20,289 bases of DNA, taken from the IMG/VR virus record IMGVR_UViG_3300035698_005703, positions 1 through 20,289 of that record. The stretch is one strand, 5' to 3'. Origin of the DNA: a virus. Positions 1 through 7,675 of this stretch are shown in pieces. How positions within the stretch are numbered: position 1 is the first letter of the stretch; each line of letters opens with the position of its first letter. The translations under genes were made by a program, and so were the position numbers. The notes beneath the pieces were generated by a model, which was not told the origin of the DNA, made no database searches, and saw only the letters and a list, made by a program, of their open reading frames with translations.

Positions 1-3000
1 GTTTCTTCTTCTTGCTGACGCCATAGATTAAAATCATGTATATCAAGAGCCTCATTCTTAACAACTTTTAACTTTACTTTTTCTAAGTCTACATCAGGGT
101 GCCACCCTAACCAATTTGGTGATGGTAAGTATTTCTTAGCAAAAAAATCTGAAAGATCCTCATTCGTTTGCTTTTCTATTCGTGTACTCTCAGTTCCTTC
201 GGGCTTCTTCCTATCCCTTAATTGCCACTGAGCTTCGTATATTCTCTCCATATAGTCAGGAACAATCTCTTTTATTCTTTCTCTTTCTTCGTCTTTAGCC
301 TTAGAGAACTCCATAAAATAACTTCGTTCAGCACTTGGCATTGCTCTGAATATGTTTGACCATGATCCATACGGATTTAATCCGTGCATAGTCTCTTTTG
401 ATCTATCGTCAAATTCCTCTGCAATATCTTCGTCTTCTACTTCTCTAGCCCGTTTAGCTAATTGCTTATACTTAACATATTCAAGTTTATCAAAATAATC
501 TTCTATCTCTCTCTTTTTTTCTACATCAGGTGGAATCCAATTAGGCTGAATCTTTCCTCTTGCCTCTTGATAATATACTTTAGCAAAATCCCTTATTGGT
601 TGTCCCCATGAAGCTGATTCCCTTCCAAATACTTGAAATCTTTCATAATGTTCTATAGGTGTTCTTACTGGCATTATCTTGCTTGTAAGATAACTTAATC
701 CTGGTAGAGGCGTATTAGAAGCTATATGTGCTAAGTTTTCCCACGCAGCAGCAGCTTTCCTTTCTATAGCAGAATACTTCTCTCCTTCATTTGCTTGAGT
801 TAAAGCTTCGTCTACTTGTTTTCTTACCTTTGAAAAGCTTCGAGGCTGAAACTCATAACGTTCCATTCTTGCCTCTCTCTGCTCTCTAGATAAATATACT
901 TTTTCTCTCCACGTCTTGTCAATAACACCAGATCTCATCCAAGCATTTACAATAGTTCTATAGTTCTTAAATTCATTAGAATACGGAGCCACATCAGCAA
1001 GTATAAGATATCTATCTACGGGATCGTATACACCAGGTATATTTGAGTGTAATTCATTTAATGCTTCATACCCAGTTCCAGGAAGTCTAGCTTCACCTAG
1101 GGGTACCTTAGTAAATGGATCACCATGTTTAAAGTCTACAAAATAGTCAGATCCAGGAACCCATGGGTGTTCTTTCCCCATTAGGTTTGGTATAGGATTA
1201 TACTCTTCTATTTGTCTTCTTCTATGAGGAAAAAACCTACGAAATATTTCAGTAGACCCAAGAAGGCCGCCTAAGCTTCTATCCCAATAGTTTCTTTCCG
1301 CGCCAGTAGCCCTAGATGGACTCTGAAGTCTCGCTTGTTCAAATAAACTTTCCCTGCCAGTAATTGCCCTTAGAGCTTCTTGTGTATAAAATCCAGGAAG
1401 ACCCATCCATTCTGTAGTCCTGTATAACTGTTCCCCTATTCTATGCCTTATATCTGTAGGAGAAATAATTTCACCCATTCCTGATCTAGGTATTTCATCT
1501 AGACCAAGACGAGTACTTGTATCAACTGGCATCCTTCGTATTCTAGACGTTTCATCAGGTTGTTCTACTGGGCCATCCTTACCTAACCACTCTTCAGTAT
1601 GCATTAGCTTTCTTGGTTTTATAAGCTTACCAAGAGTAGCATCAAGTGTAGGGCCTATAAGCGGTACGTCCTCAAAGGCTCCTGATGTAATCGGGTATGG
1701 CCTTTCTTTGTAATACTTTTTTTCCCAAGCATAAGGATCTACTTTATTTCCAGTAAGCCGTCCAATAAGCCAATGATTTTGCCATTTCCAATCTTCTGAT
1801 GGATACAATGTTCCTTTTTCTTTGTATCTAGACCTCATTAATGGATACCAATGAGGTTTATAATAATCTATTTTGCCACCCTCGAAAGGCGTCCTACCAA
1901 ACTCCCACCAACGTCCCTTTCTTACTGGTACTTTTTCTTCCCCCGAATATATTCTTTTAAGCTGTTTTGGAGAATAACTAAGAGCTTTTTCTGTAGCGTA
2001 CCCAGCAACACCACCAGCAAAACCCATTATTAATGATGATACAAAGGTATTTGCAAAACTAGAACCAAACGGTTGTGTAGCTTTCATCCCAGAAACAACC
2101 CCAGCAATCATTCCAGCAGCCTTTAAATAGCCTGGAAATAATGTTTGAGTATGTTTATGAAAATCAAGAACACCAAGATTATCAAGAGTCTCCTGCATAA
2201 ACATGCGAGACTTAACCCACATACCAGCACCAGCAGTAGTAATACCTTCTCTTAGTGGAGTTTTATCAAGAGCTTTTGATCTTCTGACTCTGTAGTCTAA
2301 ATAATTGTAACCAACAGTTGCTATATATGCTGGTAGCATTACTCTTGTAGCTACCCTACCAATTACATTTAGTGGACCTCTTGCTCCAGGCTTAAAACCT
2401 GTTCCTACCATTAACCGTTTTACTGCATCTGGGGCTTTTGAAAAACCTGGTAATTCAGAAGGTGTTCCACCTAATATCCATTTTGGTATAGCCTTAAGTT
2501 TTTCCGATGTCTTAGCAAACCCAGCATAACCAACAAAATCTGGTATAGCTTCTATCGTTCTACTATATAGGTGAGCTATACTTTCTTTCGGCCCCCGTAA
2601 ACCATATCCAGTAGCACTTATTTTGCCAACATTTTCTTCAAGCTTTTCCATCCAAAGACGTTGTTTATTCTTGGACATTAATGTCTTACTAAATGGTCGT
2701 CCTTGACTAATTTCAGTAGCTTTTCTTGCAAGACTCTTTACATTCTGAGTTTTTACTGAAGTTATACCACGCAATGGTTTTTCAAATAATGTTTTTTTGC
2801 CAATTTTAATCTTAGGTAAAAGTCGTATTGGTTTTTTAAAAACTATATCTTTTGTTAGCGGGCTCCAGAACTTTTTAGACCCAGGGTAAAAACCAGCACC
2901 CCTGGCACCTCTATACGCAACCATAGTTAATCCAATTCCTACCGCTGCAGCTAAAAGGGCTGAACCAACACCAAACTTTTCTTCAGGAGAACTAAGGTCT

Positions 3001-3056
3001 CCTTCAGTATATGGATTATTGTCTGGCCCTAAGAAATCTTTTTTGTTTAATGCCAT
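1..3056 (-). CDS. Very large virion protein in the tape-measure position (partial, C-terminus beyond left edge)
   Basis: The frame is open from an ATG at 3056 to the left edge, 1,018 codons without a stop; I checked each line of sequence in this frame. The start follows AGGTGGGTG. There is a membrane-like segment at residues 29-48 (core GSALLAAAVGIGLTMVAY) and further hydrophobic stretches near 229-250, 308-325 and 333-352. The rest is unusually rich in Arg, Lys, Trp, Tyr and Pro, with a charged segment near 895-945 (NIFRAMPSAERSYF, then IVPDYMERIYEAQW). It directly follows the two chaperone-like genes, which is where phages normally place the tape measure gene. However, I see no long coiled coil or short-period repeats, so an internal or ejected virion protein is also possible. 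I do not recognise the family. An intrinsic terminator lies just upstream of its start. Confidence 0.75.
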   Translation of the reverse strand, partial: MALNKKDFLGPDNNPYTEGDLSSPEEKFGVGSALLAAAVGIGLTMVAYRGARGAGFYPGSKKFWSPLTKDIVFKKPIRLLPKIKIGKKTLFEKPLRGITSVKTQNVKSLARKATEISQGRPFSKTLMSKNKQRLWMEKLEENVGKISATGYGLRGPKESIAHLYSRTIEAIPDFVGYAGFAKTSEKLKAIPKWILGGTPSELPGFSKAPDAVKRLMVGTGFKPGARGPLNVIGRVATRVMLPAYIATVGYNYLDYRVRRSKALDKTPLREGITTAGAGMWVKSRMFMQETLDNLGVLDFHKHTQTLFPGYLKAAGMIAGVVSGMKATQPFGSSFANTFVSSLIMGFAGGVAGYATEKALSYSPKQLKRIYSGEEKVPVRKGRWWEFGRTPFEGGKIDYYKPHWYPLMRSRYKEKGTLYPSEDWKWQNHWLIGRLTGNKVDPYAWEKKYYKERPYPITSGAFEDVPLIGPTLDATLGKLIKPRKLMHTEEWLGKDGPVEQPDETSRIRRMPVDTSTRLGLDEIPRSGMGEIISPTDIRHRIGEQLYRTTEWMGLPGFYTQEALRAITGRESLFEQARLQSPSRATGAERNYWDRSLGGLLGSTEIFRRFFPHRRRQIEEYNPIPNLMGKEHPWVPGSDYFVDFKHGDPFTKVPLGEARLPGTGYEALNELHSNIPGVYDPVDRYLILADVAPYSNEFKNYRTIVNAWMRSGVIDKTWREKVYLSREQREARMERYEFQPRSFSKVRKQVDEALTQANEGEKYSAIERKAAAAWENLAHIASNTPLPGLSYLTSKIMPVRTPIEHYERFQVFGRESASWGQPIRDFAKVYYQEARGKIQPNWIPPDVEKKREIEDYFDKLEYVKYKQLAKRAREVEDEDIAEEFDDRSKETMHGLNPYGSWSNIFRAMPSAERSYFMEFSKAKDEERERIKEIVPDYMERIYEAQWQLRDRKKPEGTESTRIEKQTNEDLSDFFAKKYLPSPNWLGWHPDVDLEKVKLKVVKNEALDIHDFNLWRQQEEE

Positions 3057-3075
3057 AATGATTTCACCCACCTAT

Positions 3076-3112
3076 AAAAAAAAAGGAATGCAAGCTTATG
3101 AGCCCACATTCC
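3076..3112 (-). terminator. Intrinsic terminator overlapping the end of the second chaperone gene
   Basis: On the minus strand, bases 3112-3085 form a perfect inverted repeat: 12 base pairs (outer arms GGAATG and CATTCC, three G-U wobbles, inner GCT/AGC) closing a CATA loop. It is followed at once by nine T residues (3084-3076). The TAA stop of the 211-residue gene (3098-3096) sits at the loop and the start of the 3' arm. Only 19 bases separate the T-run from the next start codon, so the large downstream gene has no room for its own promoter after the terminator and must depend on read-through or on an upstream promoter. Confidence 0.85.
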
Positions 3113-3731
3113 CTCTATTCAATTTATCAAGATTGTGGTCTTTCTTGGGCATAAAATTGCCTGCCTCTGTTTTAAACAATTCTTTATTGTCTGTCTCAAA
3201 GTTAATTGGACCACTCTCTTGTGTTTTTGTTTTTTGTTTTTTTGGAAGTTCTAATGTAACCCCCAACATTTGTTCAGCGAGGGCTAGATAATGCATAGTT
3301 TTATTGAAATTAAAATTGTCTATTTCTTCTGGAGTTAATGTAGAGAATGCTTTACATAAAATTGCTGTTATCTGGTTATCAACCAGTTCCATTTCTTCTC
3401 TATATTCTGTTAAAGTTTGTGTCAATGCTTCAACTGACGAAAAACCAGATACCTCTATAACTATTCTAGATATTTCTGAAATTGTTCCTGCCAACATGTT
3501 ATCTATATCTTTTTCTGAAATATTCGGATACAAAATACATGTTTTAAAGATAAAGTCCTCTGCTTCGCTAGCTGTAATATTCTGAAGTTCTACCACTATA
3601 TTAAACTCTTTACGGCTAAGGGGTTTAAATATGAAGTAATCTTTATCTATATTCAGTCCATACAGTGTAGACCATTTATCCTTAAGTGTTTGTACCTTCC
3701 TTTTTATTTTATCAGGAAGCTCTTTCTCCAT
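3096..3731 (-). CDS. Tail assembly chaperone-like protein, second of a related pair
   Basis: This 211-residue protein probably helps load or protect the tape measure protein during tail assembly. That is inferred from position (after the tube genes, before the giant gene) and from size. Residues about 20-95 match the preceding 110-residue protein in layout: an acidic or basic lead, a YFIFKPLSRKEF segment (compare YIYRPMKRIEY), an FKTCILYP segment (compare VTKCLISP), then AGTIS followed by a helix ending in SGF or SNF. It then adds a helical part (about 96-165) and a polar, lysine-rich tail that includes an A7 tract. Its ATG overlaps the previous stop as TAATG, so it is probably translated by reinitiation. 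Its stop lies inside a terminator hairpin. Confidence 0.6.
   Translation of the reverse strand: MEKELPDKIKRKVQTLKDKWSTLYGLNIDKDYFIFKPLSRKEFNIVVELQNITASEAEDFIFKTCILYPNISEKDIDNMLAGTISEISRIVIEVSGFSSVEALTQTLTEYREEMELVDNQITAILCKAFSTLTPEEIDNFNFNKTMHYLALAEQMLGVTLELPKKQKTKTQESGPINFETDNKELFKTEAGNFMPKKDHNLDKLNRGNVGS
3237..3243 (-). other. A7 tract in slippery register (possible frameshift site)
   Basis: Within the second chaperone gene, bases 3245-3236 read CC A AAA AAA C in the gene's frame, which is the register of an A_AAA_AAA slippery heptamer. It is followed by two more A-runs separated by single C residues. A -1 slip would end after about eleven codons and give a shorter protein; a +1 slip would stay open for about 35 codons and end near the gene's own stop. 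Neither reaches the next gene. The tract is visible, but its use is not shown. Confidence 0.25.
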
Positions 3732-4063
3732 TACAGCTTAACTGGTTCTTCGTTTATTCCGAAATTACTAGCCGCCATTATAAGATCTGTTAGAGTTGAT
3801 ATTGTCCCAGCCTTCTCTCCGCCTAAATCAGCCGCATTCATTTTTGGAGATATTAAACATTTAGTAACTATTTGTTCTTCCATATAAGCCCTAGGTGGCT
3901 GGGGTTCTGCTATTATAGTTTTATATTCAATCCTCTTCATTGGCCTATAGATATACTGTATATCGTCTGAAAGCTTAGCACTATAAACATCTCCGTACTG
4001 TTCTTTCCATTTTGCTATCTGTTCTGGTGTTACTTCTTGTACTTCTTTCTTTTCTTCACTCAT
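3731..4063 (-). CDS. Tail assembly chaperone-like protein, first of a related pair
   Basis: This is a 110-residue protein with a charged N-terminus (SEEKKEVQEVTPEQ) and a compact alpha/beta body. It carries the motifs YIYRPMKRIEY (about 39-49), VTKCLISP and AGTISTLTDLIMAASNFG that recur in the next gene. Small acidic proteins between tube and tape measure genes in long-tailed phages are usually tail assembly chaperones, often made as a short and a frameshifted long form. Here the two are separate overlapping genes instead. AAGGAGGAAATTGAATC precedes the ATG, with the previous gene's TAA overlapping the site. Function rests on position and the paralogue relationship rather than on a motif I can name. 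Confidence 0.6.
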   Translation of the reverse strand: MSEEKKEVQEVTPEQIAKWKEQYGDVYSAKLSDDIQYIYRPMKRIEYKTIIAEPQPPRAYMEEQIVTKCLISPKMNAADLGGEKAGTISTLTDLIMAASNFGINEEPVKL

Positions 4064-4078
4064 GATTCAATTTCCTCC

Positions 4079-4855
4079 TTAAAATGCTGTTCCCATATAT
4101 TTATCCATATCGCGAGCCATAAAGGAATACGTTTCCCGTACGGGCTCTCCATTACTTTCTATGACCTGGGAAGAACCAAGAAGATGAACTCCTACCAATG
4201 ATTTCGAAGTTGACTTTAGCAGCTCGTTTACTGATCTAGCTTCTGCTGCTTGAATATCACCATAAGTGACTAGTATATTAAATCCGTTTGGCATTGCATC
4301 TTGTTGAGCTATGTCTGGAGTGTCAAATCTCTCTCTATCCTGATCTTCAAGATCGCCCCAAATTGCATTTTCATAAGTAGCCGCAATTTCCCAAAATGAT
4401 TCACTCTTAGGAAGATCAGCTATCTCTTGAAGGGTCCTCTCGTTGAAAGTTCCTTGCTTTAACTGCTTTGATATAAAAGGCCTTAAAGCTTTAAATGTTT
4501 TCTTAGCTTCATCTTCAGTCTGATATTTTCTAATATCTTTTTGAATTCTTGGAAGGTTTTTAACTATATAAGATAAATAACCTTTCTCTCTAAAATTAAT
4601 TTGCATCTGTCCTTGTACTAAAACTTGTCCTTTTGCCACCGCGTCAAAATACTGAGAAGCATAACCATATATTGGTCTTTTCTCTTGATTATACGACCAG
4701 CTTATAGCTGTGATATCGTCTACCCATATATCACCAAACCATATACTAGTTTGCACACCGCTGTAATATCGGGCATCAGAAGAAGTCAAAACCTCATAGG
4801 TATTTTTTTGTGTTCTAAATTGTGCTCCTGGACCATCTGAATCATAAATACCCAT
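4079..4855 (-). CDS. Tail tube-family protein, third of three tandem copies (divergent)
   Basis: This 258-residue protein is a diverged relative of the two preceding tube-like proteins. The shared core starts near residue 40 with DIWVDDITAISWSYNQEKRP, equivalent to the GELQGVSYSVTREKAP strand pair of the first copy. A VLVQGQMQINF segment corresponds to GIAGTVIFTIF. Near 190 GFNILVTYGD corresponds to PFDIVLTAANEYG, and the end, ETYSFMARDMDKYM, corresponds to MTFVAREI. A helical insertion of about 70 residues (roughly 90-160) separates the halves. It may form a special ring, for example at the baseplate end of the tube or a tube initiator, rather than the repeating tube. The site AAGGAG lies before the ATG. 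Confidence 0.6.
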   Translation of the reverse strand: MGIYDSDGPGAQFRTQKNTYEVLTSSDARYYSGVQTSIWFGDIWVDDITAISWSYNQEKRPIYGYASQYFDAVAKGQVLVQGQMQINFREKGYLSYIVKNLPRIQKDIRKYQTEDEAKKTFKALRPFISKQLKQGTFNERTLQEIADLPKSESFWEIAATYENAIWGDLEDQDRERFDTPDIAQQDAMPNGFNILVTYGDIQAAEARSVNELLKSTSKSLVGVHLLGSSQVIESNGEPVRETYSFMARDMDKYMGTAF

Positions 4856-4864
4856 ATTTTCTCC

Positions 4865-5608
4865 TTACACAAATGGACTTCTGTGGTTGTCCATCCTTTT
4901 CTTAGCTTCTGTTAAAAGAAGTTGCCCTCCAGTTTTAAGAGAATCGAATGTTCTAGCATTCTTGAATGGAGGCCCTTTATGTAATAAATCTATGTCCATA
5001 GCTACATAAGTATTGGTTTGTTCAGTTAATATATCATCTACACTAAATGTAGAACCTTCGTTAACCATTCTTATACCATAAATTCCCATAGTAGAAACAT
5101 CACCATATTCATTGTTAAATGTTATTATTATATTAAACAATGGTAATTGATCAACCAGCACTGAGCTGGGATCATATTCACTTACATATGAATATCTTAA
5201 AGCTTCTGCTAATACATATTGGTCCATAGTAGCCCATACCATTGTTCCAGCTATTGTTCTTGGTCCTCTAGTATATGAACTAGGTCTTATGTTTGCCAAG
5301 CATCTTACTGGTACAACCTCTCTATGCGTACTATACGATAAAGATTGGAGTGTTCCTAATATTCCTACTATTGGTGAAGTTTGTCTTAAAGGTCCATTTG
5401 ACTGGTCTCTTGTCTCTTGCGGCGGGATATGTATATACGCAACTATGTCCGCCCCTGAAAAAGAGTTATATGTGCCATATTCGTTTTCCCAATATGCTTT
5501 TGAACCATTTTGGGCATCTTTCCTGGCACGGGATTCTCTTTCAGTGAAACCAAGATCCTTCCTAATATCATTATTAGGCCACCAATACTTTGAAAAATTT
5601 AACCCCAT
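4865..5608 (-). CDS. Tail tube-family protein, second of three tandem copies
   Basis: This 247-residue protein is clearly homologous to the 202-residue protein encoded just before it. Shared motifs are YNSFSGADI, LGTLQSLSYSTHRE, TRGPRTIAGTMVW, DQLPLFNIIITFNNEYG, MVNEGSTFSVDDILTEQ and TYVAMDI. It differs by an N-terminal extension of about 45 residues containing a YWWPNN motif, an insertion of about 15 residues after SGADI, and a longer C-terminus. Duplicated tube genes in myoviruses often encode a variant ring used once, at the neck or baseplate end, but the role here is inferred. AGGAG precedes the ATG at 5608, and a stem-loop separates it from the first tube gene. Confidence 0.65.
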   Translation of the reverse strand: MGLNFSKYWWPNNDIRKDLGFTERESRARKDAQNGSKAYWENEYGTYNSFSGADIVAYIHIPPQETRDQSNGPLRQTSPIVGILGTLQSLSYSTHREVVPVRCLANIRPSSYTRGPRTIAGTMVWATMDQYVLAEALRYSYVSEYDPSSVLVDQLPLFNIIITFNNEYGDVSTMGIYGIRMVNEGSTFSVDDILTEQTNTYVAMDIDLLHKGPPFKNARTFDSLKTGGQLLLTEAKKRMDNHRSPFV

Positions 5609-5626
5609 ATTATCTCCTAAAAGATT

Positions 5627-5654
5627 AGAACGGGAGGTTAAGGCCTCCCGCCCC
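5627..5654 (-). promoter_or_regulatory. RNA stem-loop between first and second tube genes
   Basis: On the minus strand CGGGAGG (5650-5644) and CCTCCCG (5637-5631) form a perfect 7-bp stem around a six-base CCTTAA loop. Four flanking G residues could extend it by mostly G-U pairs. The sequence after it is TTCTAATCTTTT, which is not an unbroken T-run, so it is either a weak terminator or a stem protecting the 3' end of the upstream message. It lies in the second-longest gap of the window, 22 bases beyond the stop of the first tube gene. Confidence 0.6.
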
Positions 5655-5671
5655 TATCTATACATATATCC

Positions 5672-6280
5672 TTAATTTATACTAAAGTTAGTTCCCCATC
5701 CAGCAATATCAACATCAGCTTTAGGTTTCCATGGTTGTATTTCTCTAGCTACAAATGTCATTTGTTGTTCTGTTACAATATCATCAACAGATACGCCTGA
5801 ACCTTCATTCAGAATTTCGCAACTATTAATAGACATAACAGCAACCTGTCCATACTCATTAGCAGCCGTAAGAACGATATCGAACGGTGGTAACTGATCA
5901 GGATACCAAGCTGGTACCCAGATATTATCCGTGAATACACTTTCATGAACCTGAGTCGACCTAGCTCCTTCTTTCTTTTGGTGCCTAGCTACGTCAGTAT
6001 CATGAGCAAAGAATAGAGCGCTTGAATCAGATCTGTCTTGAAATACCGCTACAAGAGCGCTTCTATCAAATATAGTAAATATTACAGTTCCCGCTATACC
6101 CCTTTTACCTCTAGAAAAAGATCTAGGGTCAGCAGAACCCATAGTGTATATAGGAGCTTTTTCACGTGTTACAGAGTAACTAACGCCTTGAAGTTCTCCT
6201 ATAACTTGCCCTCCAAATGTAGCCTTAATGTCTACACCTGAAAAGGAGTTATAGCTTCTTGTATATTCGCTAACAGCCAT
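5672..6280 (-). CDS. Major tail tube protein candidate, first of three tandem copies
   Basis: This 202-residue protein is probably the subunit of the inner tube inside the contractile sheath. It follows the sheath gene by 18 bases, the normal myovirus order. The compact beta-rich fold has YNSFSGVDIKATFGG near the start, then GELQGVSYSVTREKAPIY, a basic loop SFSRGKRGIAGTVIF, DQLPPFDIVLTAANEYG, and a C-terminal strand set with GSGVSVDDIVTEQ and MTFVAREI. It is the shortest copy of the family here and has the strongest ribosome site (AAAAGGAGGATAATA before ATG) plus a downstream stem-loop, which suits the copy made in greatest amount. The family assignment rests on position, size and resemblance to structural proteins next to sheath genes in large myoviruses. 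Confidence 0.75.
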   Translation of the reverse strand: MAVSEYTRSYNSFSGVDIKATFGGQVIGELQGVSYSVTREKAPIYTMGSADPRSFSRGKRGIAGTVIFTIFDRSALVAVFQDRSDSSALFFAHDTDVARHQKKEGARSTQVHESVFTDNIWVPAWYPDQLPPFDIVLTAANEYGQVAVMSINSCEILNEGSGVSVDDIVTEQQMTFVAREIQPWKPKADVDIAGWGTNFSIN

Positions 6281-6298
6281 TATTATCCTCCTTTTCTA

Positions 6299-7645
6299 TT
6301 ATTCTGCGGCAAGTGATATCACTACCGTAACCTGCGTTAATTCAAATGCAGGTACCAATTCTAATTCGACCGTAGCCTTACCCAAGACTTGGTCTGTTGC
6401 TGTAGAATATATATTAAAATCATATCTTCTAAGCGCGCCTACTACCTGCATAGATTTTAAAGCACTATCTATAGCTGTAGACATTGCATTTCTTTGTGGA
6501 GCACTATTCGGCTCACCAACGAACTGGTCAGAAACTGATCTTATATAATTAATAGCATCATGTACTATTCTGACAGTTGTAAGTCTTACAAAATCAGATC
6601 TATAGTATTGACTTATATTATATGCACCAGTCATAGCAGAAGCAGCAACTATACCTTTTGTTTTCTCTATTACTGGCATAAATCTTTTACCAGCTAAAGA
6701 ATCTGCTTGAGTTAATGAAACATACTGTTGCATTGAAAGCCCACTCATAATCTTATTTGTAGGTGCACTTCTAGCATCCAAAGACGATATTAATCCTGCA
6801 TAAGTAGCAGCACCATCTGAATTATAATATCCAAGTGTTGGATATAACTCTACAGCAGCATCATTAATAGCTCTAACTGCTGCGGCAACTACAGAAATGT
6901 ACGCGCCTATATCAACCTTATTTCCTTTCTCATCTTCCACATCTCCTGCAGCATAACTTGCTGGCATATCACCTGTTAATGTAGCAACAAACTTATAATT
7001 ATCAGGAAGTCCATTACCTCCAGCATCTGTTGTACCATCATAACATGCACAATTTGTATATGCAGAAAGTTCAGTTTGCCATGTTGCTATTTCTGTTAAT
7101 GTTGGTGTTCCAGATGCAGATGCATTTGGTTTTTCAACACCGATAACACCAATACAAGTACTGTTGGCTTCTGTAGACAGGTAGCAGTAATTAGCTAACT
7201 GATACCCAAAATTTCTTGTAGTAGGACTAGTTAGAGTTATAGAATCTAGCGTAGCACCTACTGGCACAACTATATCAACAGCGTAATTAAGCATATGTTC
7301 ATACGCTATATCAAGATACCCGTATCTATCATCATCAGAAACAAGAGCTCCACTAGCAGTTGGCAGTATGTTCATTAATTCTATATTTCTTGAACCACCT
7401 ATATGAGCTTCTAACATAGCTTTGTCAAGTTCACTTATTGTTCCATCAGAATTTTTAAAATTGACATAAGCACTAGTAATATTGTTTTCTCCGATTGAAT
7501 ATGGTGTATATGGAGTTGCACTAACATTTGTTGATGTAGTTATTCCAAGGAGCATCACTTTAGGTCCAGAGGTTGGTCTAGTAATACGTAAGCCTTGATC
7601 AGTCACTTGCACCGTTGCTCCTGGTAAATTAGCAAAGGTTGCCAT
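6299..7645 (-). CDS. Contractile tail sheath protein
   Basis: This 448-residue protein is the subunit that stacks around the tube and contracts on infection. The N-terminus has the sheath-type pattern FANLPGATVQVTDQGLRI, followed by a GPKVMLLG strand. The C-terminal third is typical of sheath proteins: RLTTVRIVHDAINYIRS, a helix with SAPQRNAMSTAIDSALKSM, GALRRYDFNIYST, then a final strand pair VELELVPAFELTQVTVVI. The middle (about 60-260) is a more variable outward domain. AAAAAGGAGGATAACA before the ATG is almost identical to the tube gene's leader. The next gene downstream is the tube protein. Its length is within the usual range for sheath proteins. Confidence 0.92.
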   Translation of the reverse strand: MATFANLPGATVQVTDQGLRITRPTSGPKVMLLGITTSTNVSATPYTPYSIGENNITSAYVNFKNSDGTISELDKAMLEAHIGGSRNIELMNILPTASGALVSDDDRYGYLDIAYEHMLNYAVDIVVPVGATLDSITLTSPTTRNFGYQLANYCYLSTEANSTCIGVIGVEKPNASASGTPTLTEIATWQTELSAYTNCACYDGTTDAGGNGLPDNYKFVATLTGDMPASYAAGDVEDEKGNKVDIGAYISVVAAAVRAINDAAVELYPTLGYYNSDGAATYAGLISSLDARSAPTNKIMSGLSMQQYVSLTQADSLAGKRFMPVIEKTKGIVAASAMTGAYNISQYYRSDFVRLTTVRIVHDAINYIRSVSDQFVGEPNSAPQRNAMSTAIDSALKSMQVVGALRRYDFNIYSTATDQVLGKATVELELVPAFELTQVTVVISLAAE

Positions 7646-7675
7646 TGTTATCCTCCTTTTTCTTGTTTTTACATG

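Noticed and set aside
1851-2033. Plus-strand open frames across the window (for example 1851-2033, 3019-3291, 10597-10971, 16931-17263)
   Set aside because: Each lies opposite a longer minus-strand gene with clear homology features and a ribosome site; the plus-strand frames lack these and have the odd composition of antisense shadows.
3731-3760. Programmed -1 frameshift joining the two chaperone genes
   Set aside because: The second gene is in the -1 frame, but that frame has a TAA at 3740-3738, only three codons before its ATG, and there is no slippery heptamer in the few bases left. Reinitiation at TAATG explains the layout better.
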